A stretch of DNA of 64,000 nt from Stenotrophomonas maltophilia (lineage in GTDB: Bacteria > Pseudomonadota > Gammaproteobacteria > Xanthomonadales > Xanthomonadaceae): NCBI RefSeq assembly GCF_003205835.1, contig NZ_CP029773.1, forward strand, positions 1,210,501 through 1,274,500, read 5' to 3'. Below are positions 8,474 to 20,437 of this stretch, piece by piece. Positions within the stretch are counted from its first letter, which is position 1. Each line of letters starts with the position of its first letter. The position numbers were made by a program, and so were the translations under genes. Under the pieces are notes generated by a model that was given only the letters and a program-made list of their open reading frames with translations, made no database searches and was not told the origin of the DNA.

Positions 8474-9682
8474 TTACGGCTTCACGTCCACCCACACCAG
8501 GTGGTGGTCGCTACCGTCGGCGATCTTCGCTTCCGGGCTTTCATTGGCCGGCCAGAACACGCCGCTGCCGATGTACTCGAAACCGGTCGAGGGCAGCACG
8601 TAATCCAGGCGCATGGTGCCGGACTTCGGGCCGAAATCGCCGGTGGCATGGAACGGTGCGCCCTTGCGCTCGATGCCCTTGGCCGCATAGGCCAGGCTGG
8701 TCTGCTCGCCGCCGACGCTGCGCGGGGTGGGGTAGCGCAGCACGCGGGCGTTCTCGATCAGTTCGACGATCGCCTCATGGCGGCCATCGCCGTCGACCGG
8801 GTCGTTGTTGAGGTCGCCGAGGATCACGAAGCGCGCGTCCTGCGCCAGGCCGCCGCACTGGCCCTTGTCGTCGCACAGCCACGGCTTGTCACCCTTGGAC
8901 AGGTATTCCTGCCACAGGCGCAGTTCGTCGTGGTTGCGCGCGGCGTTGCGCTTTTCCGGGCCGTCGAACACCGGCGGGGTCGGGTGCGAGACCAGCGCGT
9001 GCACCACGCCGGCCGGGGTCTTCACCGGCACGTCCCAGTGCGACTTCGACGACAGCCGCAGCTGCGACCACACGTGGTCGTTGTAGAAGCTCTTGCCGGT
9101 GCGCGGGTCGACCGGACGGATCGCGCCCGGCATCGCGCTCCACTTCAGCAGCTGGAAGCTGCGCACCTTGGCTTCATCGATCGGGTAGCGCGACAGCACC
9201 AGCATGCCGTACTGGCCCGGGTGCAGGCCGTAGCCCCAGGCATCGTTGCCGCGGCTGCGGCCTTCGCCGCCGACCACGCCGTTGTTGTCCAGGTCCAGGC
9301 CGCTGGGCACGCCGGTGTTGACCGGCGCCAGGTAGCGGTAGGCGAAGTGCAGCGGCTTGCCGCCACCGGGCTGGGCGACGTCCAGGTAGCGCTTCTGGAA
9401 CAGGTCGGCGGCGCGATGAGCGTCGTCGAAGTCGAATTCGTTCAGCAGCACCAGGTCCGGGCGCACCTGCTGCAGCACCGCGGCGATCTTGCGTGCGTGC
9501 TCGCTGTCGCCTTCCAGTTCCTTGATCAGGCCACCGGCGTCATCGGAGTACAGCGAGGTGTTGTAGGTGGCCAGGCGCAGCGCAGCGGACGGCTTTTCGG
9601 TCATCGCAGGGGACGTGGCGAAGGCGGGGGCGGTGGCACCGCAGAGCAGGGCCAGGGCGAGGATCAGGGGTTTGGCGTTCAT
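8474..9682 (-). CDS. Exported endonuclease/exonuclease/phosphatase-family protein
   Basis: 402 residues with a signal peptide (LILALALLCGATAPAFA). The EEP metal-dependent fold is shown by LRLATYNTSLY, LVLLNEFDFDD (metal-binding Glu), FVILGDLNNDPVDGD (catalytic Asp/Asn), RLDYVLPS and DGSDHHLVWVDV (catalytic His). Such periplasmic or secreted enzymes hydrolyse phosphodiesters of nucleic acid, lipid or inositol type; the substrate cannot be told here. It stands alone, transcribed toward the YezG gene. Confidence 0.9.
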   Translation of the reverse strand: MNAKPLILALALLCGATAPAFATSPAMTEKPSAALRLATYNTSLYSDDAGGLIKELEGDSEHARKIAAVLQQVRPDLVLLNEFDFDDAHRAADLFQKRYLDVAQPGGGKPLHFAYRYLAPVNTGVPSGLDLDNNGVVGGEGRSRGNDAWGYGLHPGQYGMLVLSRYPIDEAKVRSFQLLKWSAMPGAIRPVDPRTGKSFYNDHVWSQLRLSSKSHWDVPVKTPAGVVHALVSHPTPPVFDGPEKRNAARNHDELRLWQEYLSKGDKPWLCDDKGQCGGLAQDARFVILGDLNNDPVDGDGRHEAIVELIENARVLRYPTPRSVGGEQTSLAYAAKGIERKGAPFHATGDFGPKSGTMRLDYVLPSTGFEYIGSGVFWPANESPEAKIADGSDHHLVWVDVKP

Positions 9683-9720
9683 GGGCCGTATTGTGCACCC
9701 GGCCCGGTGTCAGCGGTTTG

Positions 9721-10476
9721 TCAGCGCCCGTCCAGATCGTTGTCGAAATCGTGCCAGCGGCGGCCATCGTAGGCCTCCAGCGGATGGAAGCGGCGCTTGT
9801 AGTCCATCTTCTGGTGGCCGCGGATCCAGTAGCCCAGATAGACGTGCGGCAGGCCCTCGCGGCGGGCCCACTCGATCTGCTGCAGGATCGCGAAGGTACC
9901 CAGCCCGCGCGCGGCGTGGTCCGGGTCGAAGAAAGTGTAGACCGCCGACAGGCCGTGTTCGGTGACGTCGGTCACCGCCACCCCCAGCAGCTGGCTGGGC
10001 TGGCCGTCGTGGCCGGGCAGGCGCATCTCCATGAAGCGGGTGTGCGACCAGCTGCCGATCAGGAACTGCTCGAACTCGTGCGGGCCGTGGTCATCCATGC
10101 CGCCGTTGGCATGGCGGTGGGTGAGGTAGCGGTGGTACAGCGCGAACAGGTCGTCGCGGGCGGTGGCGGCGGTGATCCGCACCTCCAGGTCGTCATTGCG
10201 GGCGGCACAGCGGCGTTGGCTGCGATCCGGGGCGAAGCGCGCCACCGGAATGCGCACTGCCACGCAGGCCTGGCAGTGCGCGCAATGCGGCCGGTAGACC
10301 AGGTCGCCGCTGCGGCGGAAGCCCCAGCTCAGTGCCAGCGGGTACAGGCCGCCAAGGCGGCGATCGTGCGGGTCCAGCACCAGGTCGCGCGCCACCCGGT
10401 CCGACCAGTACCCGCAGGGGTGCTCGCCGGTCTGGAAAAGTCGCAGTTCGTCGTCTCTGTCGCCATGTATCGCCAT
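9721..10476 (-). CDS. bpt: Aspartate/glutamate leucyltransferase (N-end rule)
   Basis: 251 residues from ATG 10476; the frame is open far upstream but family homology begins at [24 protein letters not shown]. Bpt transfers Leu from tRNA to N-terminal Asp/Glu, marking proteins for ClpS/ClpAP. Seen: the N-terminal Cys motif [62 protein letters not shown] and the C-terminal [20 protein letters not shown]. Divergent from the EF-hand gene. Confidence 0.93.
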   Translation of the reverse strand: MAIHGDRDDELRLFQTGEHPCGYWSDRVARDLVLDPHDRRLGGLYPLALSWGFRRSGDLVYRPHCAHCQACVAVRIPVARFAPDRSQRRCAARNDDLEVRITAATARDDLFALYHRYLTHRHANGGMDDHGPHEFEQFLIGSWSHTRFMEMRLPGHDGQPSQLLGVAVTDVTEHGLSAVYTFFDPDHAARGLGTFAILQQIEWARREGLPHVYLGYWIRGHQKMDYKRRFHPLEAYDGRRWHDFDNDLDGR

Positions 10477-10632
10477 AGGCACAGCATAGCCCCAGCCTGT
10501 CGCAGTGGTGGCGACTGTCCGCCGGATGAATGGAACTGGCAGAGGCGTCAACCGACGTCGCGCCCGGGCGTTGTTGTTCCCCGAGGGTGAAGTGATCACC
10601 CCGACGCTGTTCCCATCCCCAGGAGTGACCTC

Positions 10633-11193
10633 ATGATCCGTACCCCCCTGCTGCTGGCCCTGCTGCTCGGCACTTCCGCTTCCGGTATCGCGCTCGCGGC
10701 CGACACCCCGACCACGCCCGCGCAGCGTCCGGCCAAGCTGGACACCAACGGCGACGGCGTCATCGACCGCAGCGAGGCGGCTGCCAACCCGCGCCTGGCC
10801 GCGAAGTTCGACGAGCTGGACAAGAACAAGGACGGCAAGCTTTCGCGCGATGAGTTGCCGCGCTGGAAGCACGGTCGCCGTGGCCACGGCGGTGAGCGCT
10901 GGGCCAAGCTGGACGTCAACAAGGATGGCCGCATCAGCCGCGAGGAAGCCAAGGCCGACCCGCGCCTGGCCGCGCGCTTCGACCAGCTCGATCTCAACAA
11001 GGACGGCTACCTGGACAAGGCCGACCGCGAGCTGCGCATGAAGCAGCGCCGTGACGCCTGGTTCGCTGCCGCCGACACCAACAAGGATGGCCAGCTGAGC
11101 AAGGCCGAGTTCGATGCGGCCAAGGGCCCGATGCACGGTGGCCCGCGCCACGGCGGTCCGCGCGATGGCGCCGCGCCGAAGCCGCAGCGCTGA
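10633..11193 (+). CDS. Exported EF-hand calcium-binding protein
   Basis: 186 residues with signal peptide ([18 protein letters not shown]). Five EF-hand-type loops follow: [48 protein letters not shown] and [12 protein letters not shown]. The tail is rich in His, Gly, Pro and Arg. Probably a periplasmic calcium-binding or calcium-buffering protein; the partner is unknown. AGGAGTG precedes the ATG at 10633. Confidence 0.92.
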   Translation: MIRTPLLLALLLGTSASGIALAADTPTTPAQRPAKLDTNGDGVIDRSEAAANPRLAAKFDELDKNKDGKLSRDELPRWKHGRRGHGGERWAKLDVNKDGRISREEAKADPRLAARFDQLDLNKDGYLDKADRELRMKQRRDAWFAAADTNKDGQLSKAEFDAAKGPMHGGPRHGGPRDGAAPKPQR

Positions 11194-11213
11194 GGTTCAA
11201 CGCAGTGAATGAC

Positions 11214-11242
11214 GACAACGCCGGCGCACTGCCGGCGTTGTC
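11214..11242. terminator. Hairpin between converging genes
   Basis: Twelve-bp perfect stem GACAACGCCGGC / GCCGGCGTTGTC with loop GCACT. It lies between the EF-hand stop and the stop of the minus-strand sigma-factor gene. There is no T tract, so bidirectional termination is likely but not proved. Confidence 0.65.
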
Positions 11243-11244
11243 CG

Positions 11245-12462
11245 TTACAGGTTTCCGCTGCGCATCAGCGAGTACACCACCAGACCGATAACGAATACGT
11301 TCGCCCCGATGATGCCTGTGCGTCCATACATGGATTCGTATTTCCAGTTGGTTCCACCGCGACCGCGCCGCGCCGAATCGCGCGCGATCATCGGTGCCAT
11401 CACCCGCTGCAGCGGCACCAGGCACTGGTAGTTGACCACGCCCAGGCCCAGTGCCAACAGCAGCAACTGGCTCCACATCGGGACCTGAAGCAGCGTCACC
11501 AGCAGCATCATCAGGCACCAGGCCAGGCCGGTGCCGGTGTTGAGGCGGACGAAGCGTCGTACCTGCATGCGTTCGCCCTCGGTCTCGGTGTACGACAGCA
11601 GGACGCGGGCACCGAGATAGCTGCCGATCGCACCACCGATGACACCGCCGGCAATCGCTCCCCAGCTTTCGGCGGGCAGCACGTGCAGCTGGCCCAGCGT
11701 GGCGGTCAGCGACCCCATTGCGGTGCCTCCGGCAACACTGGCGCCGCCCAGGCCCACCTTGCTGCCGCCCACACCAACACCGGTGCCGAGCAGCACCGCA
11801 GCACTGGCCGTGCCGGGCGCAGCCACCAGCACCATCGACACCACGGCAGTGGCGAATGCCGCGCTCGGTGCGCTGCTGCGCGCGAACTCGCCGAAGCGCT
11901 GCAGCAGGCCGTCTCGGACCAGGGCGCGGGCACGCGACAGGCGCTTGCGCACGGCGGCGTCACTGAGCCCAAGCAGGTCGGCCACCTGCTGCGAGCGCTG
12001 GCCTTCGCGGTAGTACAGCAACAGCACTTCGCGGCTGTCGGCCGGCAACGCGGAAATGATGTCCTCGGCGGCGATCTCTTCCTCCACCCGCTGCAGGCGA
12101 TCGGCCGCGCCCGGGGCCGGGTCGGCGGCCATGCCCATCGCAACCTCGGCGGCCTCGCCGGTCAGCGGTCTGCCGCGCTGCGCGCGCAGCCAGTCGCGGG
12201 CCAGGTTGCGGGTGATCTGCCGCAGCCAGGGCAGGAAGCTGGTCGAGCTGCGCAGCTGGTGCAGCTGCTGCCAGCCCTTCACGAAGGCCTCCTGGGCGAT
12301 GTCCTCGCTGGCCTGACGATCGCGGGTGATGGCCAGCGCGATGGCGGTAACCGTGTTCTGGCAGGCCAGCACGATGCGGCCATAGGCGTGCTGGCAACCG
12401 CTGGCGGCGGCAGGCAGTTCGCGTTCCAGGGTCTGGTCGATCGATGCGGCGAACGTCGTCAT
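11245..12462 (-). CDS. ECF-type RNA polymerase sigma factor with C-terminal membrane domain
   Basis: 405 residues from ATG 12462 (AGGAG upstream); a longer frame to 12606 runs into a repeat and is rejected. Residues about 20-190 are an ECF sigma factor: region 2 (ASEDIAQEAFVKGWQQLHQLRSS, FLPWLRQITRNLARDWLR) and region 4 (LPADSREVLLLYYREGQRSQQVADLLGLSDAAVRKRLSRARALV). The C-terminal 200 residues contain about five hydrophobic segments with Gly-rich stretches. A sigma factor tethered to the membrane may carry its own control; no separate anti-sigma gene is seen. Confidence 0.85.
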   Translation of the reverse strand: MTTFAASIDQTLERELPAAASGCQHAYGRIVLACQNTVTAIALAITRDRQASEDIAQEAFVKGWQQLHQLRSSTSFLPWLRQITRNLARDWLRAQRGRPLTGEAAEVAMGMAADPAPGAADRLQRVEEEIAAEDIISALPADSREVLLLYYREGQRSQQVADLLGLSDAAVRKRLSRARALVRDGLLQRFGEFARSSAPSAAFATAVVSMVLVAAPGTASAAVLLGTGVGVGGSKVGLGGASVAGGTAMGSLTATLGQLHVLPAESWGAIAGGVIGGAIGSYLGARVLLSYTETEGERMQVRRFVRLNTGTGLAWCLMMLLVTLLQVPMWSQLLLLALGLGVVNYQCLVPLQRVMAPMIARDSARRGRGGTNWKYESMYGRTGIIGANVFVIGLVVYSLMRSGNL

Positions 12463-12534
12463 GGCGGCGGCTCTCCTGCTGGGATTGTGTCCCATGACGG
12501 AGCCGCGCGCGAAGTGTGACCAGCATTCTGTGCG

Positions 12535-12662
12535 GTAGTGCCGGCCGCTGGCCGGCAACCTCATGACAAAAAAGGGACGGAGGGGATTAAGTCGTTTGAG
12601 GCACAAACGACTTAATCCCCTCCGTCCCCTTTTTGCGGCTGCCGGCCAGCGGCCGGCACTAC
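12535..12662. repeat. SMAG palindrome with a second long hairpin nested inside
   Basis: The outer arms are a SMAG pair (GTAGTGCCGGCCGCTGGCCGGC at 12535 and its complement ending at 12662). Between them sits an unrelated hairpin: 25-bp perfect stem 12574-12598 / 12604-12628 (GGGACGGAGGGGATTAAGTC...) with loop 12599-12603. A sister of the inner hairpin lies alone at 32242-32314. Confidence 0.85.
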
Positions 12663-12669
12663 CCGTGCG

Positions 12670-13179
12670 TCACTTCGAGGGCTGGATGCGGACCCGGACT
12701 TCTTCCTCTTCCGGTGCGGCCTGCGGGGCCGGTTGCGCCTGCTGCGGCTGGGCCTGCGGGGCAGGGGCCGGTGCGACCGGCGCCGGGGCGCCGCGATGGC
12801 GCAGGCCGATCACCAGCGCTACGCCGGCGATCACCACCAGCAGGGCGATACGGATGCGCCAGGCCCAGCTGCGGCCACCGCTGCCCTGTTCCGGCGCGTC
12901 GCGGAAGGCGAATTCGGCGGTCGGATGGTCGCGGCGGGTGGTGTCGAGCAGTCGCGCCTCGCGCAGGATTTCACGCGCGCGCGGCTGGTCGTCGGCGCGC
13001 ACGATCCACACCGCTGGGTAGGCGTTGGCGTTGCCCAGATCGGTATAGCTGAACTGGCCGCGGCGACGGGTCTTGTACGAGCGCCCGTTGGTCACCTTGA
13101 CGTCGATGCCATGCCCGCGCAGCAGCTCGGCGACGCCTTCGACGGTTTCCACGCGCTGGCTGCTGAAGATCTGGCGCAT
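12670..13179 (-). CDS. DUF2007-like membrane protein
   Basis: 169 residues. Residues 1-85 (RQIFSSQRVETVEGVAELLRGHGIDV, then AVWIVRADDQPRAREILRE) resemble the DUF2007 putative signal-transducing domain. One membrane helix follows (about 109-127), then a Pro/Ala/Gln-rich tail ending EEEEVRVRIQPSK. It lies 4 bases downstream of the tesB stop and is probably co-transcribed. Function unknown. Confidence 0.75.
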   Translation of the reverse strand: MRQIFSSQRVETVEGVAELLRGHGIDVKVTNGRSYKTRRRGQFSYTDLGNANAYPAVWIVRADDQPRAREILREARLLDTTRRDHPTAEFAFRDAPEQGSGGRSWAWRIRIALLVVIAGVALVIGLRHRGAPAPVAPAPAPQAQPQQAQPAPQAAPEEEEVRVRIQPSK

Positions 13180-13183
13180 CGGA

Positions 13184-14104
13184 TCAATCCTTGGCCGGCA
13201 CGGCGGAGGCCGCTGCCTGGTCGGGAACCACGCGGATCAGGCCTTCCTGCGCGGTGCTGGCCACCAGTACGCCGTTGCGGGTGAAGAACTGGCCGCGGGC
13301 CAGCCCGCGCGAATCCTGCGCGCTGGGGCTGTCCAGCGAGTACAACAGCCAGTCGTCGGCGCGGAACGGGCGGTGGAACCAGATCGCGTGGTCGAGCGAG
13401 GCCATCTGCACGTGCGGGTGGTAGTAGCTGATGCCGTGCGGGAACGTCGCCGTGCCCAGCAGGTGGAAGTCGGAGGCGTAGGCCAGCAGCGCCTGGTGCA
13501 GCTCCGGGGCATCGCCGACCGGTTCGCTCAGGCGCAGCCACACCTGATGGTACGGCGGGCGCTTGGGCGGGTTCAGTTCGTCACGCGGGTAGACGTGGCG
13601 GAACTCGAACGGGCCGCCGCGCGACAGCCAGCGCTGCACCTTGATCGGCAGCCGCTCCAGCACTTCGGCCGGCAGCGGGCGGTTCGGTTCGATGTCTTCC
13701 GGCTGCGGCACTTCGGGCATCTTGTGCTGGTGCTCGGCACCGGTTTCGGCCTGCTGGAACGAGGCCGCGCAGAAGAAGATCACCTTGCCGTGCTGGATCG
13801 CGGTAACCCGGCGCACCGAGAAGCTGCCGCCGTCGCGGGTACGGTCCACGTCGTAGACGATCGGATGGTCGATGTTGCCGGCGCGCAGGAAGTAGGCGTG
13901 CAGCGAGTGCACGTGGCGGCCATTGTCGACCGTGGCCTGTGCCGCGGCCAGCGCCTGACCCAGCACCTGCCCGCCGAACACGTACTTGGTACCGATGTCG
14001 CGGCTCTGCCCGCGGAACAGGTTGTCCTCCAGCCGCTCCAGCGTGAGCAGGTCGATCAGCTCGGAGACGACGGGTTCGGGCGTGTCGTTCAAGGGGGCGG
14101 CCAC
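13184..14104 (-). CDS. tesB: Acyl-CoA thioesterase II
   Basis: About 306 residues. It hydrolyses medium- and long-chain acyl-CoA. Double hotdog layout: LIDLLTLERLEDNLFRGQS, KYVFGGQVLGQALAAA and SLHAYFLRAGNIDHPIVYDVDRTRDGGSFSVRRV in the first half; SLDHAIWFHRPFRADDWLLY (catalytic Asp motif), SRGLARGQFFTRNGVLVASTAQEGLIR in the second. The start is uncertain: ATG 14149 has no ribosome site and lies upstream of a good -10 (TATAAT, 14123-14128), so GTG 14104, nearer the conserved start, is preferred. Confidence 0.93.
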   Translation of the reverse strand: MAAPLNDTPEPVVSELIDLLTLERLEDNLFRGQSRDIGTKYVFGGQVLGQALAAAQATVDNGRHVHSLHAYFLRAGNIDHPIVYDVDRTRDGGSFSVRRVTAIQHGKVIFFCAASFQQAETGAEHQHKMPEVPQPEDIEPNRPLPAEVLERLPIKVQRWLSRGGPFEFRHVYPRDELNPPKRPPYHQVWLRLSEPVGDAPELHQALLAYASDFHLLGTATFPHGISYYHPHVQMASLDHAIWFHRPFRADDWLLYSLDSPSAQDSRGLARGQFFTRNGVLVASTAQEGLIRVVPDQAAASAVPAKD

Positions 14105-14151
14105 AGCAGTGAGAAGGTCCCGATTATACCGGTCAGGCCAGTCCATCATTG

Positions 14152-14227
14152 GTAGTGCCGGCCGCTGGCCGGCAACCTCATGATCCTCCTGGGGCACCTG
14201 CGGTTGCCGGCCAGCGGCCGGCACTAC
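14152..14227. repeat. SMAG repeat pair (inverted dimer)
   Basis: Starts GTAGTGCCGGCCGCTGGCCGGC and ends with its complement ...CGGCCGGCACTAC, separated by about 30 bases. Each arm is itself a hairpin. Confidence 0.9.
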
Positions 14228-14230
14228 CGG

Positions 14231-15007
14231 TTACTTGCCCAGCCGGGCGACCAGCGCCTGCAGGGCATTCTGTGCATCCGGGGCGAACCAGGCCTCGACG
14301 AAGCGGTCGAGCTGGATCAGGTCCGGGTGCAGGGCTTCGTGCAGGTCGGCACGGGCAATGGCGCGGGTCAGCAGCATCGGCTGGCGCGGCTGCTTGAGCA
14401 GGTTCTGCAGCCAGGCGATGGCGCGCGCCACCACCAGGTCGCCTTCGGCCAGTTCATCGACCAGGCCGATCTGCAGCGCCTGTTCGGCCGGCACCAGCGA
14501 GCCGGTGGTCAGCAGGACGCCGGCGCGGTGTACGCCCACCGCGCGGCGCAGCAGGCGCTGGATGCCCTCCGGCGCGATCAGGCCCACCTGCACTTCGTTC
14601 AGGCCGATGGCATACGGCCGCGACGGATCGGCGCTGCGCGCCATCACCCGGTAGTCGCAGCACAGGGCCAGCACGCAGCCGCCGGCCGGTGCATGGCCGG
14701 TGATCGCCGCGACCACCGGGATCCGGCTCTCGGCCAGCGTGCGCACGGCGCCAAAGAAGGCGTTCCAGGTGTCCAACAACTTGTGCTTGTCATCACCATG
14801 CGAGAGCAGGTGCGGCACGTCCATGCCACCGGTGAAGATGCGCTCGCTGCCCGACAGCACGATGCCGTGCGCGTCTTCGGCCATGGCCAGCTCGATGGCA
14901 TGGATCAACTGCCGGCACAGTTCGGTGTCCAGCGCGTTGACCGGCGGCCGCGCCAGGCGCAGTTCGCGGATGGGGCCATGGTTGATCACCTCGATGAGCG
15001 TCGTCAT
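14231..15007 (-). CDS. Enoyl-CoA hydratase/isomerase-family protein
   Basis: 258 residues from ATG 15007; a longer frame to 15127 overlaps the divergent gene and is rejected. Crotonase fold: LRLARPPVNALDTELCRQLIHAI, GIVLSGSERIFTGGMDVPHLL (oxyanion hole), AAITGHAPAGGCVLALCCDYRVMA (second oxyanion Gly), IGLNEVQVGLIAP. The position of the usual catalytic Glu is followed by VQVGL, so hydratase or isomerase activity is plausible but not assignable. Divergent from the copper-chaperone gene, with starts 35 bases apart. Confidence 0.88.
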   Translation of the reverse strand: MTTLIEVINHGPIRELRLARPPVNALDTELCRQLIHAIELAMAEDAHGIVLSGSERIFTGGMDVPHLLSHGDDKHKLLDTWNAFFGAVRTLAESRIPVVAAITGHAPAGGCVLALCCDYRVMARSADPSRPYAIGLNEVQVGLIAPEGIQRLLRRAVGVHRAGVLLTTGSLVPAEQALQIGLVDELAEGDLVVARAIAWLQNLLKQPRQPMLLTRAIARADLHEALHPDLIQLDRFVEAWFAPDAQNALQALVARLGK

Positions 15008-15041
15008 GCTGCGGTCTCGTTGCGAAGAAGGAACCTGGGCG

Positions 15042-15488
15042 ATGATAACCAAACCATTCGTTGGCGTACTGTTGGTTCTGTGTGCGGCCGCAGCATCGGC
15101 CTCGGCGGCGGAACCGGCCTGCGTCACGGTGGAGCAGGGCTGGGCGCGGCTGCCACCGAATCCGGCGATGCCGATGACCGCCGGCTACGGCGTGATCCAC
15201 AACGGCTGCAGCAAGGCGGTGGCGATCACCGGCGCGACCAGCAGCAGCTTCAATGATGTGTCGCTGCACGAAACCACGATCACGGATGGGGTCAGCCGGA
15301 TGCGCGCGATCGAGCGCCTGCCGCTGGCGCCGGGCGCACGTGCCGAGCTCAAGCCCGGTGGCCTGCACCTGATGCTGATGCAGGGCAAAGGCGCGTTGAA
15401 GGAAGGCCAGGCGCTGCCGCTGCGACTGCAGCTGGAAGGTGGCGGCGAAGCGAGCGCGACGCTGACCGTGCGCAAGGCCGCGAAATGA
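15042..15488 (+). CDS. PCu(A)C-type periplasmic copper chaperone
   Basis: 148 residues with a signal peptide (VGVLLVLCAAAASASA). The DUF461/PCu(A)C copper site is present: His in LHETTITDGVSRMR, Met ten or so residues later, and the HLM near GGLHLMLM, fitting the H-x(n)-M-x(n)-H-x-M pattern. Such proteins deliver Cu(I) to the CuA site of cytochrome oxidase. AAGGA precedes ATG 15042 by 9 bases; longer in-frame starts overlap the divergent hydratase and are rejected. Confidence 0.9.
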   Translation: MITKPFVGVLLVLCAAAASASAAEPACVTVEQGWARLPPNPAMPMTAGYGVIHNGCSKAVAITGATSSSFNDVSLHETTITDGVSRMRAIERLPLAPGARAELKPGGLHLMLMQGKGALKEGQALPLRLQLEGGGEASATLTVRKAAK

Positions 15489-15495
15489 CGATCGG

Positions 15496-15551
15496 GTAGT
15501 GCCGGCCGCTGGCCGGCAGCACGCGAAATGCCGGCCAGCGGCCGGCACTAC
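15496..15551. repeat. SMAG repeat pair
   Basis: GTAGTGCCGGCCGCTGGCCGGC followed by the complementary arm ending GGCACTAC, in the space between converging genes. Confidence 0.9.
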
Positions 15552-15560
15552 CAGGCGGGC

Positions 15561-16286
15561 TTATGACCAGTCGTACGAGAACAGCACCGTGCGGCTTTCC
15601 GGTTCGTACAGCATCACGATCGCATCGGCACCGGTGGCGCACCAGTTGTAGCCGGCTACGTCGGCCACGGCGAAGAATTTGTTGCCATTGCGGGTGATGA
15701 TCACTGTTTCGGCATCGTCCGCAGCGTTGGGGTCATCGGCAGCTTCGGTGAAGCCCAGCTCGAATGCCGCGGGAATCTCTGCGGTTTCGGTCCAGTTGCC
15801 GAAACCGATCGGGCCACCTAGCGTATCCAGATAAGCGCGCTCGCTGGCCTCACCCTTGCCATAGCGCGAGTAGCAGGCGAGGCGGCCATGCGTGGCATGG
15901 TAGTCGCGGGCCTTGGCGTAGCTCTCGCGCATCTGCGCGATGTGTTCCTGCGCATCCTTGTCCTGTACCGCATCACCGATGAAATAGCCCGCGTTGCCGA
16001 GGAAGCGCATCTCGTTGCCGGCGGTCAGTTCGAAGGCGATCCAGTTGGTGCCGGTGAAATCGTTGTGGTGTTCTTCGGTGGTCTCGCCGATGCAGCCGTC
16101 ATACGGCTCGATCGGGCACAGCATCGTTGCCACCTGGCCGGCCAGTTCCGGGCGCAGCACGCCGAGGTCGATCTTCAGCAGCGGCAGCAGGTGCTGGCCG
16201 AGCCAGGCCTGGTCGGCGGGGAAGACATCGGTGGGGAAGGCGACCATGCCGGGCAGCAGGTCGCGCAGTTCAGTCTGGTGGATCAT
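15561..16286 (-). CDS. Conserved hypothetical protein
   Basis: 241 residues, acidic, soluble, without signal peptide or membrane helix. AAAGGAC precedes ATG 16286. Features such as LLPGMVAFPTDVFP, MLCPIEPYDGCIGETTEEHHNDF and YSRYGKGEASERAYLDTLGGPIGFGNW look like a globular, conserved protein, but no family is recognised. It lies alone between two SMAG pairs. Confidence 0.75.
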   Translation of the reverse strand: MIHQTELRDLLPGMVAFPTDVFPADQAWLGQHLLPLLKIDLGVLRPELAGQVATMLCPIEPYDGCIGETTEEHHNDFTGTNWIAFELTAGNEMRFLGNAGYFIGDAVQDKDAQEHIAQMRESYAKARDYHATHGRLACYSRYGKGEASERAYLDTLGGPIGFGNWTETAEIPAAFELGFTEAADDPNAADDAETVIITRNGNKFFAVADVAGYNWCATGADAIVMLYEPESRTVLFSYDWS

Positions 16287-16308
16287 GTCAGTCCTTTGAA
16301 TTGGATCG

Positions 16309-16374
16309 GTAGTGCCGGCCGCTGGCCGGCATCCGCGATACATCTGGAGGTTGCCGGCCAGCGGCCGGCACTAC
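16309..16374. repeat. SMAG repeat pair
   Basis: Inverted GTAG-headed arms between the hypothetical gene and the thioesterase gene. Confidence 0.9.
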
Positions 16375-16384
16375 CACAGGCGCG

Positions 16385-16791
16385 TCAGGTCGACGCGCTG
16401 CGGATCGCCTCCGGCAGCGGTGCGCTCTTGCCGGTCTGGGTGTCCATCCAGACCACCACCACGTTGCCGTCCGAATAGAGCTTCGATTCGTCCTGCTGGT
16501 CGACGATGCGGTGGCCGATGGTCACGCTGCTGTTGCCCAGGCGCTCGACGAACAGCTCGACCAGGATGTCGTTGGGCCACACGATCGGCAGCCGGTAGTT
16601 GACGTTGGTCGCGGCCACCACCGGTGCGATGCGGTCGGTCATCGACACGCCGTCCACGCCCAGCATCCAGCGCACGCGCGCTTCTTCCAGGTAGGAGATG
16701 TACTTGGCGTTGTTCACATGGCCCATGCTGTCCATGTCACGCCAGCGCACGCTGATCGGGATGCGGGCCAGGATCTTGTGTTCGCTGCTCA

Positions 16792-16792
<1 letters not shown>
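16385..16792 (-). CDS. Hotdog-fold (4HBT) acyl-CoA thioesterase
   Basis: 135 residues. The 4HBT motif RWRDMDSMGHVNNAKYISYLEEARVRWM carries the catalytic Asp of the DxxGHVNNAxY motif. The rest forms one hotdog domain (NVNYRLPIVWPNDILVELFVERLGNSSVTIGHRI). Its ATG overlaps the uvrA stop (ATGA), so it is co-transcribed with uvrA. Substrate unknown. Confidence 0.92.
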
Positions 16793-19794
<3,002 letters not shown>

Positions 19795-19936
19795 GGGGGA
19801 TCCGGTTGTGGGGGCGTTGGCTGGGTGCCGGGCCAGCAGGGAACGGCAATCGGTCAGCCTACCGAGGTGACCAGATGGGGGCAATGGGCGACAATGCCAG
19901 CCCGATGTCTCACCTGATGAGACAGGCCGACAGGCA

Positions 19937-19979
19937 GGGGTCAGATCCCTTTTCACGACGTGAAAAGGGATCTGACCCC
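19937..19979. repeat. Long hairpin repeat GGGGTCAGATCCC...
   Basis: Twenty-bp perfect arms (GGGGTCAGATCCCTTTTCAC and complement) with a three-base loop. Related hairpins with the same GGGGTCxGATCCC arms occur at 62131-62169 and 62215-62253. Confidence 0.85.
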
Positions 19980-20015
19980 GTTCCGGCCGGGCCCCCGGGC
20001 CGTTCAGGGGTTGAC

Positions 20016-20045
20016 TTGACCCGCGCCCGCTGATCTGCGTACAAT
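20016..20045 (+). promoter_or_regulatory. Promoter for rplU-rpmA
   Basis: TTGACC (20016-20021) and TACAAT (20040-20045) are separated by 18 bases, about 65 bases before the rplU start. Confidence 0.7.
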
Positions 20046-20110
20046 CCCGCTCCTGTCCGCCCTCGATGGCGGCAGCTCAGACCACAATAACTACAGAGGA
20101 AGGCCTGGTC

Positions 20111-20419
20111 ATGTACGCAGTACTGGTCACCGGCGGTAAGCAATACCGCGTGGCGCAGGGCGAAAAGCTCCGCATTGAAAAGCTCGAAGTCGAAGTCGGC
20201 AGCGAGATCAAGTTTGACAACATCCTGATGCTGGGTGACAGCGACGGCGTGAAGCTGGGCGATGCGCTGAAGGGCGCTGCCGTCACCGCCAAGGTCCTGT
20301 CCCAGGGTCGTGCTGACAAGGTCCGGATCATCAAGTTCCGTCGCCGCAAGCACCACATGAAGCGTCAGGGTCACCGTCAGTACTACACCGAAATCGAGAT
20401 CACCGGCATCGCCGGCTAA
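20111..20419 (+). CDS. rplU: 50S ribosomal protein L21
   Basis: 102 residues from ATG 20111 (AGGAAGG upstream). [26 protein letters not shown] and the C-terminal [22 protein letters not shown] are diagnostic. It binds 23S rRNA near L20. It forms the usual rplU-rpmA-obgE order. Confidence 0.98.
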   Translation: MYAVLVTGGKQYRVAQGEKLRIEKLEVEVGSEIKFDNILMLGDSDGVKLGDALKGAAVTAKVLSQGRADKVRIIKFRRRKHHMKRQGHRQYYTEIEITGIAG

Positions 20420-20437
20420 GCATCAGGAGAAGCAGTC

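Noticed and set aside
14105..14149. ATG 14149 as tesB start
   Set aside because: Lies in the SMAG border with no ribosome site and upstream of a TATAAT; kept as alternative only.
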